Shown in pieces: positions 1-8,237 of a stretch of DNA of 64,000 bases. This DNA is from Enterococcus mundtii (GTDB lineage: Bacteria; Bacillota; Bacilli; Lactobacillales; Enterococcaceae), in NCBI RefSeq assembly GCF_003957375.1, contig NZ_CP025473.1, forward strand, positions 124,001 to 188,000. The letters run 5' to 3'. Made by a program: the position numbers and the translations under genes. Each line of letters starts with the position of its first letter. Position 1 is the stretch's first letter. Below the pieces are notes generated by a model. The model did not search any database and was not told the origin of the DNA. It was given only the letters and a program-made list of their open reading frames with translations.

Positions 1-1
1 A

Positions 2-672
2 TTGACAGCCTTTATCGGTCCAAACGGCGCGGGAAAGTCAACCGTTCTTTCCATGATCAGTCGCTTGATTCCTAAAGATGCAGGTGAGATCTACTTGGAT
101 CATAATGAAGTAAAAGCTTGGAAGTCCAAAGAGATGGCAAAAAAACTAGCTATTTTGAAACAATCCAATGAGATCAGTATGAAAATCACAGTCGAGGAGC
201 TTGTATCGTTCGGGCGTTTTCCTTATTCGAAAGGAAAGCTGACAACGAAAGACCATCAGATCATCGAAGAATCACTCCAGCATCTAGGATTGGAAGAACT
301 GAAGGACCAAACGATCGACACGCTTTCTGGGGGCAGTTGCAACGAGCGTATATTGCGATGGTTCTTGCGCAAGATACTGATTACATTTTGCTGGATGAAC
401 CACTCAATAATCTCGATATGAATTTTGCAGTACAAATCATGCAAATTTTAAAGCGCCTTGTACAAGAATTAGGAAAAACGATCATCATTGTGTTACACGA
501 TATCAATTTTGCGGCGAGTTATGCCGATGAGATCGTCGCAATGAAACAAGGAAAGTTATTTATACAAGGCAAAACGAACGATATTATTAAAAAAGAAGTA
601 CTAGATCAATTATACGAAATGGACATTCGAATCTGTGAAATCGAAGGACGCAGATTTTGTCTTTATTTCTAA
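2..672 (+). pseudogene. Iron-siderophore ABC transporter ATPase, 5' partial and frameshifted
   Basis: ATP-binding subunit of a FecE/FhuC-type importer that would power uptake of iron-siderophore or heme at the membrane. The Walker A motif GPNGAGKST lies at the very start, so the first few residues are outside the window. The signature should read LSGGQLQRA, but one base is missing from a G run at about 329-333: the first frame reads LSGGSCNER and stops at 421, while the second resumes at QRAYIAMVLAQ and carries Walker B (ILLDEP) and the H-loop (VLHD) to 672. It sits 21 bases before the lipoprotein gene. Family assignment is firm. Whether the frameshift is real or a sequencing error is open. 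Confidence 0.85.
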
Positions 673-693
673 AAACTACGAAGGAGCATCAAA

Positions 694-1647
694 ATGAAGA
701 AAATAGTTTTAGGATTTTTAGTCATGGCATCTTTAGGATTAGCAGCATGTGGAAATAACGAAGCACAAACGAGGGAAACAACAGCATCAAGTACTATCGC
801 AACGGATACAATGTTGACAGTCAAAGATAGCAACGGGGAATCTGTGGAAGTGCAACAAAACCCTGAGAAAGTTGTAGTGTTCGACAATGGATCATTAGAT
901 ACGCTTGATGCATTAGGTGTTGGAGACAAAGTCATAGGAGCGGCAACTAAAAATTTACCTGCTTACTTAGAAAAATATCAAGAAGTTGAATCTGCTGGAG
1001 GAATCAAAGAACCTGATTTGGAAAAAATCAATGAGATGCAACCAGATTTGATTATTATTTCAGGTCGTCAAAGTGATTATCAGGAACAGTTGAGCCAAAT
1101 TGCCCCAACACTGTATTTAGCAATGGATGCAGAAAACCCATGGAAATCTATGCAAGAAAATGTGACAACATTGGCAAAGATTTTTGATAAAGAAAAAGAG
1201 GCAGAAGAAAAATTAACAGATTTAACTAAACAAATCGATGAAGTAAAAGAGAAAGCCAATGCGCTTGATCAAACTGCTTTAGTTACTTTAGTGAATGAAG
1301 GGCAACTTTCGGCATATGGTTCAGGTTCACGTTTCGGACTAGTTCATGATTTATTTGGCTTTAAACAAGCTGATGATCGAATCGAAGCGTCTACACATGG
1401 TCAAAGTGTTTCTTATGAATATGTTTTAGAGAAGAACCCAGGGATTTTATTTGTGATTGATCGTACCCAAGCAATTGGTGGAGATACAAGCAACGATAAT
1501 GTAGCTGCAAATGAATTAGTAGCACAAACAGATGCCGGTAAAAATGATCAAGTAATTTCATTGCAATCAGATGTATGGTATTTGAGCGGTGGTGGACTTG
1601 AATCAATGAACTTGATGATTGAAGACGTCAAGCAAGCGCTAAAATAA
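694..1647 (+). CDS. Iron-siderophore ABC transporter substrate-binding lipoprotein
   Basis: 317-residue extracellular binding protein of the FatB/CeuE-like periplasmic-binding fold, delivering ferric siderophore to its ABC permease. It has a lipoprotein signal peptide with lipobox LAAC at residues 16-19 (Cys19 would be lipidated). The mature domain starts with VKDSNGESVEV and PEKVVVFDNGSLDTLDALG, the usual opening of this family. Start ATG follows an AAGGAGCATCAAA ribosome site. It is the last gene of the importer operon: the ATPase lies just upstream and a strong hairpin terminator follows. Control by an iron regulator is likely but the promoter is outside the window. Confidence 0.9.
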   Translation: MKKIVLGFLVMASLGLAACGNNEAQTRETTASSTIATDTMLTVKDSNGESVEVQQNPEKVVVFDNGSLDTLDALGVGDKVIGAATKNLPAYLEKYQEVESAGGIKEPDLEKINEMQPDLIIISGRQSDYQEQLSQIAPTLYLAMDAENPWKSMQENVTTLAKIFDKEKEAEEKLTDLTKQIDEVKEKANALDQTALVTLVNEGQLSAYGSGSRFGLVHDLFGFKQADDRIEASTHGQSVSYEYVLEKNPGILFVIDRTQAIGGDTSNDNVAANELVAQTDAGKNDQVISLQSDVWYLSGGGLESMNLMIEDVKQALK

Positions 1648-1665
1648 TTTTTCAATGAATATACA

Positions 1666-1713
1666 AGAAATGAACGAGTGCCTATCAACTAGATAAGTAC
1701 TCGTTCATTTCTT
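1666..1713. terminator. Bidirectional hairpin terminator
   Basis: The arms AAGAAATGAACGAGT and its complement ACTCGTTCATTTCTT are separated by about 18 bases. It lies between the iron importer operon (+) and the small minus-strand genes, so it can end transcription from both sides. Confidence 0.8.
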
Positions 1714-1715
1714 AT

Positions 1716-1838
1716 TCAATGGGTGATTGTTTGATCATTAGGAAAATCTAGTGTAAGGGTAAATTCATTATCGACTTCATAAGGATCGATTCGTGGGGTA
1801 GGGTCATGGAACAAGTGAGCAAGCCATTGTCGGAACAT
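1716..1838 (-). CDS. Small 40-residue protein of unknown function
   Basis: A short minus-strand frame encoding 40 residues, beginning MFRQWLAHLFHDPTPRID and ending NDQTITH. Support comes from a perfect AAAGGAGG ribosome site 8 bases before the ATG, from its position 67 bases after the 98-residue gene on the same strand, and from its stop codon falling right at the shared terminator. It has no signal peptide or membrane segment and is acidic in its second half. I do not recognise a family. The strong ribosome site and the clean fit between gene and terminator are the reason for listing it. Confidence 0.55.
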   Translation of the reverse strand: MFRQWLAHLFHDPTPRIDPYEVDNEFTLTLDFPNDQTITH

Positions 1839-1905
1839 AAGATCGCCTCCTTTGATTTGACAAAAGGATACAAGGCGAACCTTAGAAAAAGCTTAAAGTA
1901 TAGAA

Positions 1906-2202
1906 TCAAGCGTGTGTTTCGGCTAATGTTTGATAATTGACGATTTTGACTTGACGATAAAAGTCAGCTGGTAGTTTTGACCAACGTTTCAAAAGTTGAT
2001 AAAAATAACTATCTTCCGCTTTGATTTTGTACTCACTTAAGATCAATCCGAAGTAGTTTGGTTTTTTCTTTGCTAATTTGTGATAGATCGATAATGCTTT
2101 TTCTTTGTCTTCATCAACAAATAATGTTTTAACTTCAATATAAGATCCTTCGATGTTCTGTGTTTCTTCAATAAAGTAAATGCTTTTTATATACTCTGTC
2201 AT
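1906..2202 (-). CDS. Conserved hypothetical protein, 98 residues
   Basis: A soluble 98-residue protein starting MTEYIKSIYFIEETQ with GGAGG seven bases upstream of the ATG. It is rich in Lys, Tyr and Phe and has no signal peptide, membrane helix or obvious catalytic motif. The central part (KALSIYHKLAKKKPNYFG) looks like a short helical segment. It is followed on the same strand by the 40-residue frame at 1716-1838, and the two probably form one transcript ending at the 1666-1713 hairpin. I cannot assign a function. Confidence 0.7.
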   Translation of the reverse strand: MTEYIKSIYFIEETQNIEGSYIEVKTLFVDEDKEKALSIYHKLAKKKPNYFGLILSEYKIKAEDSYFYQLLKRWSKLPADFYRQVKIVNYQTLAETHA

Positions 2203-2359
2203 AAGTAAGACCTCCAGCGCTTGTTTAGTTGTTAAGATAACAATAGCTAAAATTTGTTACTAAATCGTGAACAAAAAATTATTCTTTTTCAGTGATTATT
2301 TAAGTTTTTTCGTTTTTCTATAGTTGATCTGTTATTTTAAGGAGATATTAAGTTTTGTC

Positions 2360-2388
2360 TTGCTTCTTTCCGTGAATTTCGATACAGT
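2360..2388 (+). promoter_or_regulatory. Putative promoter of the GNAT gene
   Basis: TTGCTT (2360-2365), a 17-base spacer and TACAGT (2383-2388), about 30 bases before the start codon. Confidence 0.4.
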
Positions 2389-2421
2389 AATTTAAACTAA
2401 AGGAAAAGGTAGGGGAGGCAC

Positions 2422-3000
2422 ATGGAATTATTGATCAATCGAAACTTAGTGTTTGCAGAAAATCGTGTCATAGAAACGGAACGTCTGATTTTAAGGCCAA
2501 TCACATTGGAAGACGTAGAAGACATATTTGAATATGCCCATGATGTAGAAACGACCCGCTTTGTTTTCCCTCGACATCAGTCGATCGAAGATACAAAAAT
2601 CAGTGTTGCGAATTTTTTTATGGCATCACCGCTTGGAAAATATGCTATTGAATGGAAAGAAAACCGCAAGATGATTGGTACGATTGATTTGCGGATACAA
2701 GAAGGAGATGATACGGCTGAATTAGGTTACGCTTTAAATAAAAAGTATTGGGGACAAGGAATCATGCCGGAAGCTGGAAAAGCGCTTCTGAAATTGGGCT
2801 TTGAAAAAATGGATCTCGTAAGGATCTTTGCTTATCATAATACAAAAAATAGTAAATCGGGACGAGTGATGGACAAGTTAGGAATGAGAGAAGAAGCTAT
2901 GATTCCTGATGCAAAACGAGAAAAAGGAGAAATCATTTCAATCGTTCTTAAAGGAATTACCAAAAAAGCTTGGTTGGAAGGTCACCCAAAAACAAGTTAG
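2422..3000 (+). CDS. GNAT family N-acetyltransferase (RimJ/RimL-like)
   Basis: 192-residue acetyl-CoA-dependent acetyltransferase, probably acting on a protein N terminus or small amine. The family opening is visible at about residues 18-30 (RVIETERLILRPITLED), and the acetyl-CoA site region GYALNKKYWGQGIMPEA lies at about 106-122, followed by the HNTKNSKSGRVMDKLGM segment typical of RimJ/RimL relatives. The ATG is preceded by GGGGAGG. It stands alone between its own promoter and the HesB-like gene. The substrate cannot be told from the sequence. Confidence 0.85.
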   Translation: MELLINRNLVFAENRVIETERLILRPITLEDVEDIFEYAHDVETTRFVFPRHQSIEDTKISVANFFMASPLGKYAIEWKENRKMIGTIDLRIQEGDDTAELGYALNKKYWGQGIMPEAGKALLKLGFEKMDLVRIFAYHNTKNSKSGRVMDKLGMREEAMIPDAKREKGEIISIVLKGITKKAWLEGHPKTS

Positions 3001-3047
3001 TTGCAACTTCGTACAAAAATCATTAAGCTAAAATTGAGGTGATTAAG

Positions 3048-3407
3048 ATGGAATTTATCGTATCAAAAGAAGCGGAAGAACTGCTTCGTGGAAAAGTGAA
3101 TGACAATGAACAATTATTGCTAGATGTTGAAGACGGAGATGGACCATTTGCGAATAGCCGGATCACTTGCCAAATCGATACTTCTTTTCGTCTGATTATT
3201 GTAGAAAAAGAAACATCGGCAGATCTAAGCTTATATTCTGAAGTAGTCGATACCCAAATGGGACCAATCAAAATCAAGAAAAGCGCACTTGTTTATTTGG
3301 ATAACCCGACAACGTTAGCAGTAGAACCAACTTACAAGAGTCTGCAACTGAAAGGACCAGGGGGAATCATCAAAAATAACCTCCAAATCGTCACATCAAC
3401 TATCTAA
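3048..3407 (+). CDS. HesB/IscA-fold (iron-sulfur cluster biosynthesis family) protein
   Basis: 119-residue single-domain protein of the Fe-S_biosyn (HesB-like) family found in lactic acid bacteria. The opening MEFIVSKEAEELLRGK and the core LLLDVEDGDGPFANS fit that fold. The C-terminal CxC pair of true IscA/SufA scaffolds is absent; only one Cys is present, in ITCQID. It may therefore not carry a cluster, and its role is unclear. I chose the ATG at 3048 because the in-frame GTG nine bases upstream lies inside the GAGGTG ribosome site. Confidence 0.7.
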   Translation: MEFIVSKEAEELLRGKVNDNEQLLLDVEDGDGPFANSRITCQIDTSFRLIIVEKETSADLSLYSEVVDTQMGPIKIKKSALVYLDNPTTLAVEPTYKSLQLKGPGGIIKNNLQIVTSTI

Positions 3408-3425
3408 GATTTAGAAGGAAAAAGA

Positions 3426-4322
3426 ATGGGAAATTTAGCAATCATTAGTGACTTACATGTGGACATCAATCAATTTGGCGAAGCTGAATTAATGCTCTTA
3501 TGGGAAGTCTTACAACAAAAAAAGATTACTCGACTTCATCTGGCTGGGGATACCGCCAATAAAGTCGATCGCTGTGTCGCAGTTGTTGGCTTTTTTGCTG
3601 AGCGGCTACCAACGACTTTCCATTTTGGCAATCATGAGTTAGCTGATGTTACTGGCGAAGCAATGATCAGTCATTTTCCAGACGTCCATTTTTTGAATGA
3701 GCGCTATATTCCATTAAATGAGAAAACTGTGTTATTAGGCATCAATGGTTGGTATGATTACCAATTCTCAGAAGAAAAAGACGTGAGGAAAATCGTGCGG
3801 ATGAAGCGTTTGTACTGGTATGACCGCTTGATTGAGCGAGATGGAACGGATCTAGAAGTGAATGATCGAGTATTGGAAGCAACACGATCATTATTGGATA
3901 CTCTACACAAAAAGAAATTGAACGTGATTTTATCAACACATTTTGTTCCAAAACAAGAATTCATTGTTTACCAAAACGCGCCTTATGAACGTTGGAACCA
4001 ACTCAATGCGTTCTTAGGTTCAGCTTCATTTGGAAAACTACTCGATCAATACGATAATCTTCAACAAGTCGTCTTTGGGCATACGCATCGACGGTTTGAG
4101 GATAAAGTACTCCAAGGGACGACCTATAGTTGTCGACCATTTGGCTATTATTACGAATGGCAATTAACACGAGATTTTATCGATGAATATCAATTGATTG
4201 ATCGCTACAATCCAATGAAATTACGCGTATTATTACGAACACATCGTCCAGAATTTAAAGAATACCAGTTACAACATTTAAAAAAAGAGTTTGAACAAGC
4301 AGTAACAGTGATTGCTTACTGA
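3426..4322 (+). CDS. Metallophosphoesterase
   Basis: 298-residue calcineurin-like phosphoesterase with a two-metal centre. All family motifs are visible in order: SDLHVD at residues 8-13, AGDTAN near 40, FGNHE near 68, and VFGHTHRR near 215. Length is ordinary for stand-alone bacterial members. It starts 18 bases after the HesB-like gene, with GAAGGAAAAAGA before the ATG, and is probably co-transcribed with it; a terminator follows directly. The substrate is unknown. Enterococcal and lactobacillar genomes often carry such a gene annotated only by family. Confidence 0.85.
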   Translation: MGNLAIISDLHVDINQFGEAELMLLWEVLQQKKITRLHLAGDTANKVDRCVAVVGFFAERLPTTFHFGNHELADVTGEAMISHFPDVHFLNERYIPLNEKTVLLGINGWYDYQFSEEKDVRKIVRMKRLYWYDRLIERDGTDLEVNDRVLEATRSLLDTLHKKKLNVILSTHFVPKQEFIVYQNAPYERWNQLNAFLGSASFGKLLDQYDNLQQVVFGHTHRRFEDKVLQGTTYSCRPFGYYYEWQLTRDFIDEYQLIDRYNPMKLRVLLRTHRPEFKEYQLQHLKKEFEQAVTVIAY

Positions 4323-4329
4323 AAATTTG

Positions 4330-4373
4330 AAGACCACCAAGTATCGATTTAGATGACACTTGGTGGTCTTTTA
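4330..4373 (+). terminator. Hairpin terminator
   Basis: AAGACCACCAAGT pairs with ACTTGGTGGTCTT and is followed by a short T-rich tail; it lies 7 bases after the phosphoesterase stop. Confidence 0.85.
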
Positions 4374-4475
4374 TGTATTTTTTGGTTTTACTTCATCAAT
4401 CATCCCCATTCATTTTTGATCTCCGCTACTTTATTCCGTCAATCCTACTCGGCAACTTCATCGATCATGTAATCT

Positions 4476-4570
4476 AATGCTACATCAGATAATAAGCTAG
4501 CAATTTCTTTTTTCAATTCACTTGTCTAAATTGATACTTAATCGTTCATTTGTCTTATTTGTGTCCATAA
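4476..4570 (-). pseudogene. Remnant of a small ribbon-helix-helix-like protein
   Basis: On the minus strand an ATG at about 4570 opens MDTNKTNERLSINLD and then stops. One base later another frame continues SELKKEIASLLSDVALDYMIDEVAE to a stop. Joined, they give a 40-residue frame with the LSINLDSELKKEI pattern of ribbon-helix-helix antitoxins. One extra A separates the halves. It lies head-to-head with the intact antitoxin at 4635 and may be the relic of a second toxin-antitoxin gene. This is inference from a short stretch. Confidence 0.35.
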
Positions 4571-4634
4571 TGATTCAATTCTCTCTTTGATTTACAAACT
4601 ACGACCCTATCCTACCCTTATTTAAGGGGATATT

Positions 4635-4868
4635 ATGGTAACAATTACAGTTCGTGTGACAGAAGATGAGAAAAAATTTTTGGATGAAATGGCTAAATTT
4701 GAAGGAAAAAGTCTCTCTGCATTACTTAAAACAACAATATTAAATGTTTTAGAAGATGCGTATGATGCAAAGATAGGAGATTTAGCCTATGAAGAGTATT
4801 TGAAAGATAAAAAATCAAATGATTTATCTGTTCTTTTAGAGGAGTATGAGATAGGTGTAAAAAAATGA
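4635..4868 (+). CDS. Ribbon-helix-helix antitoxin (RelB/DUF6290-like)
   Basis: 77-residue protein whose first 45 residues (MVTITVRVTEDEKKFLDEMA, then the helix FEGKSLSALLKTTIL) match the ribbon-helix-helix DNA-binding fold of RelB-type antitoxins. The acidic tail would wrap the toxin. AAGGGGATATT precedes the ATG. Its TGA overlaps the ATG of the downstream RelE-type toxin, the usual coupled arrangement. The gene is intact while the toxin is not. Antitoxins of this kind normally repress their own promoter; I did not find a clear operator. Confidence 0.8.
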   Translation: MVTITVRVTEDEKKFLDEMAKFEGKSLSALLKTTILNVLEDAYDAKIGDLAYEEYLKDKKSNDLSVLLEEYEIGVKK

Positions 4869-5130
4869 GCTACTTGTAAGAACAACGCCTACCTTCGATA
4901 GACAAATAAGAAAACTAGACAAATTCGAAGCAACAACTATTTTAAGATGGTTACATAAACAGAACGAAGGCACAAAAAATCCTGGATATTCAGGTAAGCC
5001 ACTTGTGGGGAACTACACAGTTAAATGGCGCTACAGAATAGGAAATTATCGCGTCATTGCAAAGATTGATGATGAAAAGTTGATTGTTTTAACATTAGAA
5101 GTAGGACATAGAAAAAATATATATCTATAG
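4865..5130 (+). pseudogene. RelE/ParE-type toxin, frameshifted at codon 5
   Basis: The ATG at 4865 gives only MSYL before TAA at 4877. One base later the remaining frame is open to 5130 and reads VRTTPTFDRQIRKLDK, then KWRYRIGNYRVIAKIDD, then VLTLEVGHRKNIYL, a complete RelE/ParE-fold toxin with the RIGNYRVI core and the GHRKNIY tail. Restoring one G (TTG GTA) would give an 88-residue protein. No start codon exists in the open frame near its 5' end, so translation would need a +1 shift. Toxin inactivation with a surviving antitoxin is biologically plausible, but a base-call error is also possible. Confidence 0.85.
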
Positions 5131-5141
5131 TAGAATCTGCT

Positions 5142-5173
5142 CCGAAGTGAACGGTTATACACTTCGGTTTTTT
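5142..5173 (+). terminator. Terminator of the toxin-antitoxin operon
   Basis: CCGAAGTG pairs with CACTTCGG and is followed by TTTTTT. Confidence 0.8.
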
Positions 5174-5203
5174 GTATTCAAATATGTTTTAAAAGTCAAA
5201 TCA

Positions 5204-5239
5204 AAAAGCACCTTATTCAAAAAGGAATGAGGTGCTTTT
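5204..5239. terminator. Hairpin terminator, facing the minus-strand frame
   Basis: A 15-bp stem (AAAAGCACCTTATTC with GAATGAGGTGCTTTT, one G-U pair) with T or A runs on both sides, placed just past the stop of the small minus-strand frame at 5248. Confidence 0.7.
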
Positions 5240-5247
5240 GTATTGAT

Positions 5248-5421
5248 TTATCTACCCGAGATTTTATTCTTATTTTTGATAATGATAAAACTTATCACGC
5301 CAATCACGAAGAGTACCAAGCCAAAAAGTAAAGTATGAGTGATGCCGATTGGATAAGGTGCTACCTGTACTTGATTAAAAACAAGTATTGAAAGATATCC
5401 GATAAATATAGAAATTGGCAT
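5248..5421 (-). CDS. Small membrane protein or C-terminal fragment, 57 residues
   Basis: A minus-strand frame starting MPISIFIGYLSILVFNQ with two hydrophobic segments (about residues 3-16 and 30-48) and a basic tail KNKNKISGR. There is no good ribosome site before its ATG. The same frame is open further upstream except for one TGA eight codons back (about 5443-5445), with sensible coding beyond it, so this may be the end of a longer interrupted gene rather than a complete small protein. Function unknown. Confidence 0.35.
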   Translation of the reverse strand: MPISIFIGYLSILVFNQVQVAPYPIGITHTLLFGLVLFVIGVISFIIIKNKNKISGR

Positions 5422-5479
5422 AAAGATGATTCAAAGGATATTAAGCCAATCAGAGGATGATTTTAGCTTTGAAATCAAT

Positions 5480-5523
5480 AAAAACGGAAATCTAAGGAAT
5501 TGCTTCCAAAGATTCCCGTTTTT
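5480..5523 (-). terminator. glpF terminator
   Basis: AAAAACGGGAATC pairs with GATTTCCGTTTT on the minus strand, followed by a T-containing tail, 17 bases past the glpF stop. Confidence 0.7.
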
Positions 5524-5539
5524 ATAGTACTCATTAATT

Positions 5540-6274
5540 TTATGCCATAAATAATGCTTTGTAGACAAATACTGCTACAACACCGGCACAAATTGGTGCA
5601 ACGACTGGAACCCAAGCGTAATCCCATTGTGAAGAACCTTTGTGCTTCAATGGTAAAAGTGCATGGACCAAACGAGGTGCAAAGTCACGTGCTGGGTTCA
5701 ATCCAGGACCTGTAGGGCCTCCTAGTGAAGCGACCAATGTCCAAACTAAGAAACCAAGAGCTAAGTGAGCTGTTCCTAAGTTATCTTGGAAGAAAGGTGC
5801 TTTTGTGATACCTAATGCGCCAAAGAATAAAACGAATGAACCGAAGAATTCGTTGACGAAACCATTGAACTTAGAACCAACACTGTTGATCGTTGAGAAA
5901 GTTCCTAAGACATGGTTTACATCTTCAGTTTGATCATAGTAAGGTTTATAACAAGCGACCACGATCAATTGTCCTAGAGCTGCTCCAAGTAATTGTGCAA
6001 CGATATAAGGTACGACTTCTGCCCAAGGGAATAAACCATTCGAGGCTAAGGCGATCGTAAATGCCGGATTGATATGATTTCCGCTAATGCCACCAAAAAT
6101 CATTGCTGGCATCATAACGCCAAAACCATAACCAACAGCAATCAGCATCCAGTCACTGCCATATCCTTTTGTTCCTTTTAAATCTACATTTGCGACAGCA
6201 CCATTACCTAAAACAATCAATAATGCTGTACCAAGTAGTTCCGCCGCTAGACGGGTCATAAGTGAATAATCCAT
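5540..6274 (-). CDS. glpF: Glycerol uptake facilitator (aquaglyceroporin)
   Basis: 244-residue major intrinsic protein forming a membrane channel for glycerol. Both NPA boxes are present, GNHINPAF at about residue 62-69 and GLNPARDFAPR near 193-203, with the Arg after the second NPA that lines the selectivity filter and the Asp typical of glycerol-conducting members. Six membrane helices fit. I chose the second ATG: the first, four codons earlier, is part of the GGAGGG ribosome site. glpK and glpO are not adjacent. A long hairpin leader precedes the gene (6303-6360). Confidence 0.9.
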   Translation of the reverse strand: MDYSLMTRLAAELLGTALLIVLGNGAVANVDLKGTKGYGSDWMLIAVGYGFGVMMPAMIFGGISGNHINPAFTIALASNGLFPWAEVVPYIVAQLLGAALGQLIVVACYKPYYDQTEDVNHVLGTFSTINSVGSKFNGFVNEFFGSFVLFFGALGITKAPFFQDNLGTAHLALGFLVWTLVASLGGPTGPGLNPARDFAPRLVHALLPLKHKGSSQWDYAWVPVVAPICAGVVAVFVYKALFMA

Positions 6275-6302
6275 AATACCCTCCATAATTTTATTGAAAT
6301 AT

Positions 6303-6360
6303 AAAAAAGAAACAACAACACAGCGGGTGAAGTGTTCCGTAAGAGGTGTGCTTCTGTTGT
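6303..6360 (-). promoter_or_regulatory. Hairpin leader upstream of glpF, possible attenuator
   Basis: On the minus strand ACAACA and TGTTGT close a region that contains a GAAG/CTTC stem and ends in TTCTTTTTTAT, like an intrinsic terminator 30 bases before the glpF start. In Bacillus the glpF leader is controlled by GlpP antitermination; a similar switch here is inference. The rest of 6361-6660 shows no gene. Confidence 0.4.
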
Positions 6361-6668
6361 CGTGATAAGTGCAAAATAAAAAACGACTTCTTTATAGAAA
6401 GAAATCCGAGCAACAGTCGACACATTGATAAAACCCTATGACACAAAACACCAACCCTAACTATAAATATATCAAAAATAAATAGTGGATTTTATCAAAT
6501 ATTGTCGCTATCAACAAACATTTTTTGAAAATTTCAGAAAAAATGAAACTGAAATGGAACGAATAATCGCACTATGTACTGTGAGTGAATCGTCTACAAA
6601 AAGAAGGGAATTACTTTAATTGAATGCCTCATTAGCTTGCCTGTTTTGGTGTTTCAATAAGGATTATA

Positions 6669-6677
6669 TGCTACAAT
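6669..6677 (+). promoter_or_regulatory. Extended -10 promoter of the regulator operon
   Basis: TGCTACAAT matches the extended -10 form TGnTATAAT at five of six core positions, 30 bases before the start of the Mga-like gene. Confidence 0.45.
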
Positions 6678-6707
6678 GAGGAAAATAGTCGATAAGGGGT
6701 GAAGTCG

Positions 6708-8237
6708 TTGTATTTGTCTTCTGAGTACTTAAAACGTTTTGACAAAGACTTATATTACAAAGTGCTCTTACTCGAAAGCTTTGAGGATCAGGTCGGGCAC
6801 ACAGCGGCACAACTTGCACAAAAGGTTCAACTAGACGCAAGAAGTGTAACCAGATATTTAGTTGAATTGATCAAAAATTATCAATTATTCAGTGGAAAAG
6901 AGCAATCTTTATTTACGAAGAATCATCGATCGGGTTATCATTTTTATGATTTTCTGGATCCTATTGAACGTGAACGCTTTTTGATTTACCTCGTGCAAAG
7001 TACGCTTAAATACCAGCTATTGCACGACATTTTTTTTGAAGAATTTCATACGCTCTATCAATTCTCACAAAAGCATTATATCAGTGAGTCAACTGCTCAT
7101 CGGAAAATCAATGATTGGAAAGAACAATTTTCGAGGTATGGTATCCAACTCAAAAGAGGAAGCTATATTGCGTGTGGAGAAGAAGAAATTATTCGATTAT
7201 ACCTACATATGACTTTTTGGCAGTTATTTCGTGGCAAAGTTTGGCCTTTCGAAACTATTCCACAACAGGACGTCAAACAAATTGCTGACCAGATTTTAAA
7301 GTTTTTTGATATTCGGTTGAATGAGATCAAGAAACGGCGATTAGAGTATATGCTAGGTGCATTTTTCTTACGTAAATCCCAAAAACATTTTGTGGTTTTA
7401 AATAATAAAAAACGACAGTTGATTGAAAAAAATCCACTCTTTGAAGCATTTAGTCAGTGGATGGCGCCTTTTTTTCCAAACTATTTCCAAGGAAAAGAAG
7501 AATTAGGTGCACTATTTTTAGTGCTGATGACCAGAGAAGAATATTATCAATCGTCAGGCATCCGTCAGCAGATTTTTGCTTTTCACCGAAAACAACAAAC
7601 AGCGCCTTTTATAGCTCTATTAGAAATGAAGAATGCGTTAGCAGCATACTGTGAAGAAAAGCAGTTGGCAGAGGAATCATTCACCAAAGAAGCAGAGAAC
7701 TATTTGCTTAGTAGTCACCTGTTCGCGTACTTGTTTCCTCATGCGAAGGAAATGGTTGATGGGGAAGGTAGCAATTTTTCTAGACACTTCATTAGTGAAA
7801 ATGAGTCATTGAAACAATGGTTGTTGGATTTTTTCAATCGAGCGACACAACGTGCAGACGAGTGGGTCTATGAGAATGCGACATTCTTGATGCGAAGGTA
7901 TCTAACCGTGTTAAAAACGATGCGTGTTTTTGATCGACAATTACCAAAAGTCACTATTTTACTGATGACGGACTTTCCTCTTTTTGAAGAAGAATTACTA
8001 AAAGATAACCTAAGGCACTTTTTCAGAGAGGAGTATCAGTTGTACTTTTTACCAGCGGATTATCGAGGAAGAGAGGTCGATCTACTACTATCTACAAGCA
8101 AGATCCATCGCAAACCTTGGGCGGATCTAGACTATTTCATCGTCACAGATGAACTTGAACTCTCGGATTATATCCGTTTATTTGATAAAATCAAAGAAAT
8201 CCAAATAAAGAAAGAGAGAAAAAATCATGACATTTGA
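6708..8237 (+). CDS. Mga-like helix-turn-helix transcriptional regulator
   Basis: About 509 residues, the size of stand-alone Mga/AtxA-type virulence and sugar regulators. The N-terminal part has two helix-turn-helix segments, one around HTAAQLAQKVQLDARSVTRY and a second around YISESTAHRKINDWKEQ, the Mga DNA-binding arrangement. The middle is helical and the C terminus (VTILLMTDFPLFEEELL) resembles the PTS EIIB-like end of this family. I prefer the TTG at 6708 because AAGGGGTG at 6694-6701 gives normal spacing; the GTG at 6699 overlaps that site. Its 3' end overlaps the DUF2829 gene by 11 bases, so the two are translationally coupled. Confidence 0.75.
   Translation: MYLSSEYLKRFDKDLYYKVLLLESFEDQVGHTAAQLAQKVQLDARSVTRYLVELIKNYQLFSGKEQSLFTKNHRSGYHFYDFLDPIERERFLIYLVQSTLKYQLLHDIFFEEFHTLYQFSQKHYISESTAHRKINDWKEQFSRYGIQLKRGSYIACGEEEIIRLYLHMTFWQLFRGKVWPFETIPQQDVKQIADQILKFFDIRLNEIKKRRLEYMLGAFFLRKSQKHFVVLNNKKRQLIEKNPLFEAFSQWMAPFFPNYFQGKEELGALFLVLMTREEYYQSSGIRQQIFAFHRKQQTAPFIALLEMKNALAAYCEEKQLAEESFTKEAENYLLSSHLFAYLFPHAKEMVDGEGSNFSRHFISENESLKQWLLDFFNRATQRADEWVYENATFLMRRYLTVLKTMRVFDRQLPKVTILLMTDFPLFEEELLKDNLRHFFREEYQLYFLPADYRGREVDLLLSTSKIHRKPWADLDYFIVTDELELSDYIRLFDKIKEIQIKKERKNHDI

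Noticed and set aside
6520-6545. CodY box near the Mga-like operon
   Set aside because: AAATTTCAGAAAAAA differs from the consensus at three positions and is not placed well against a promoter.
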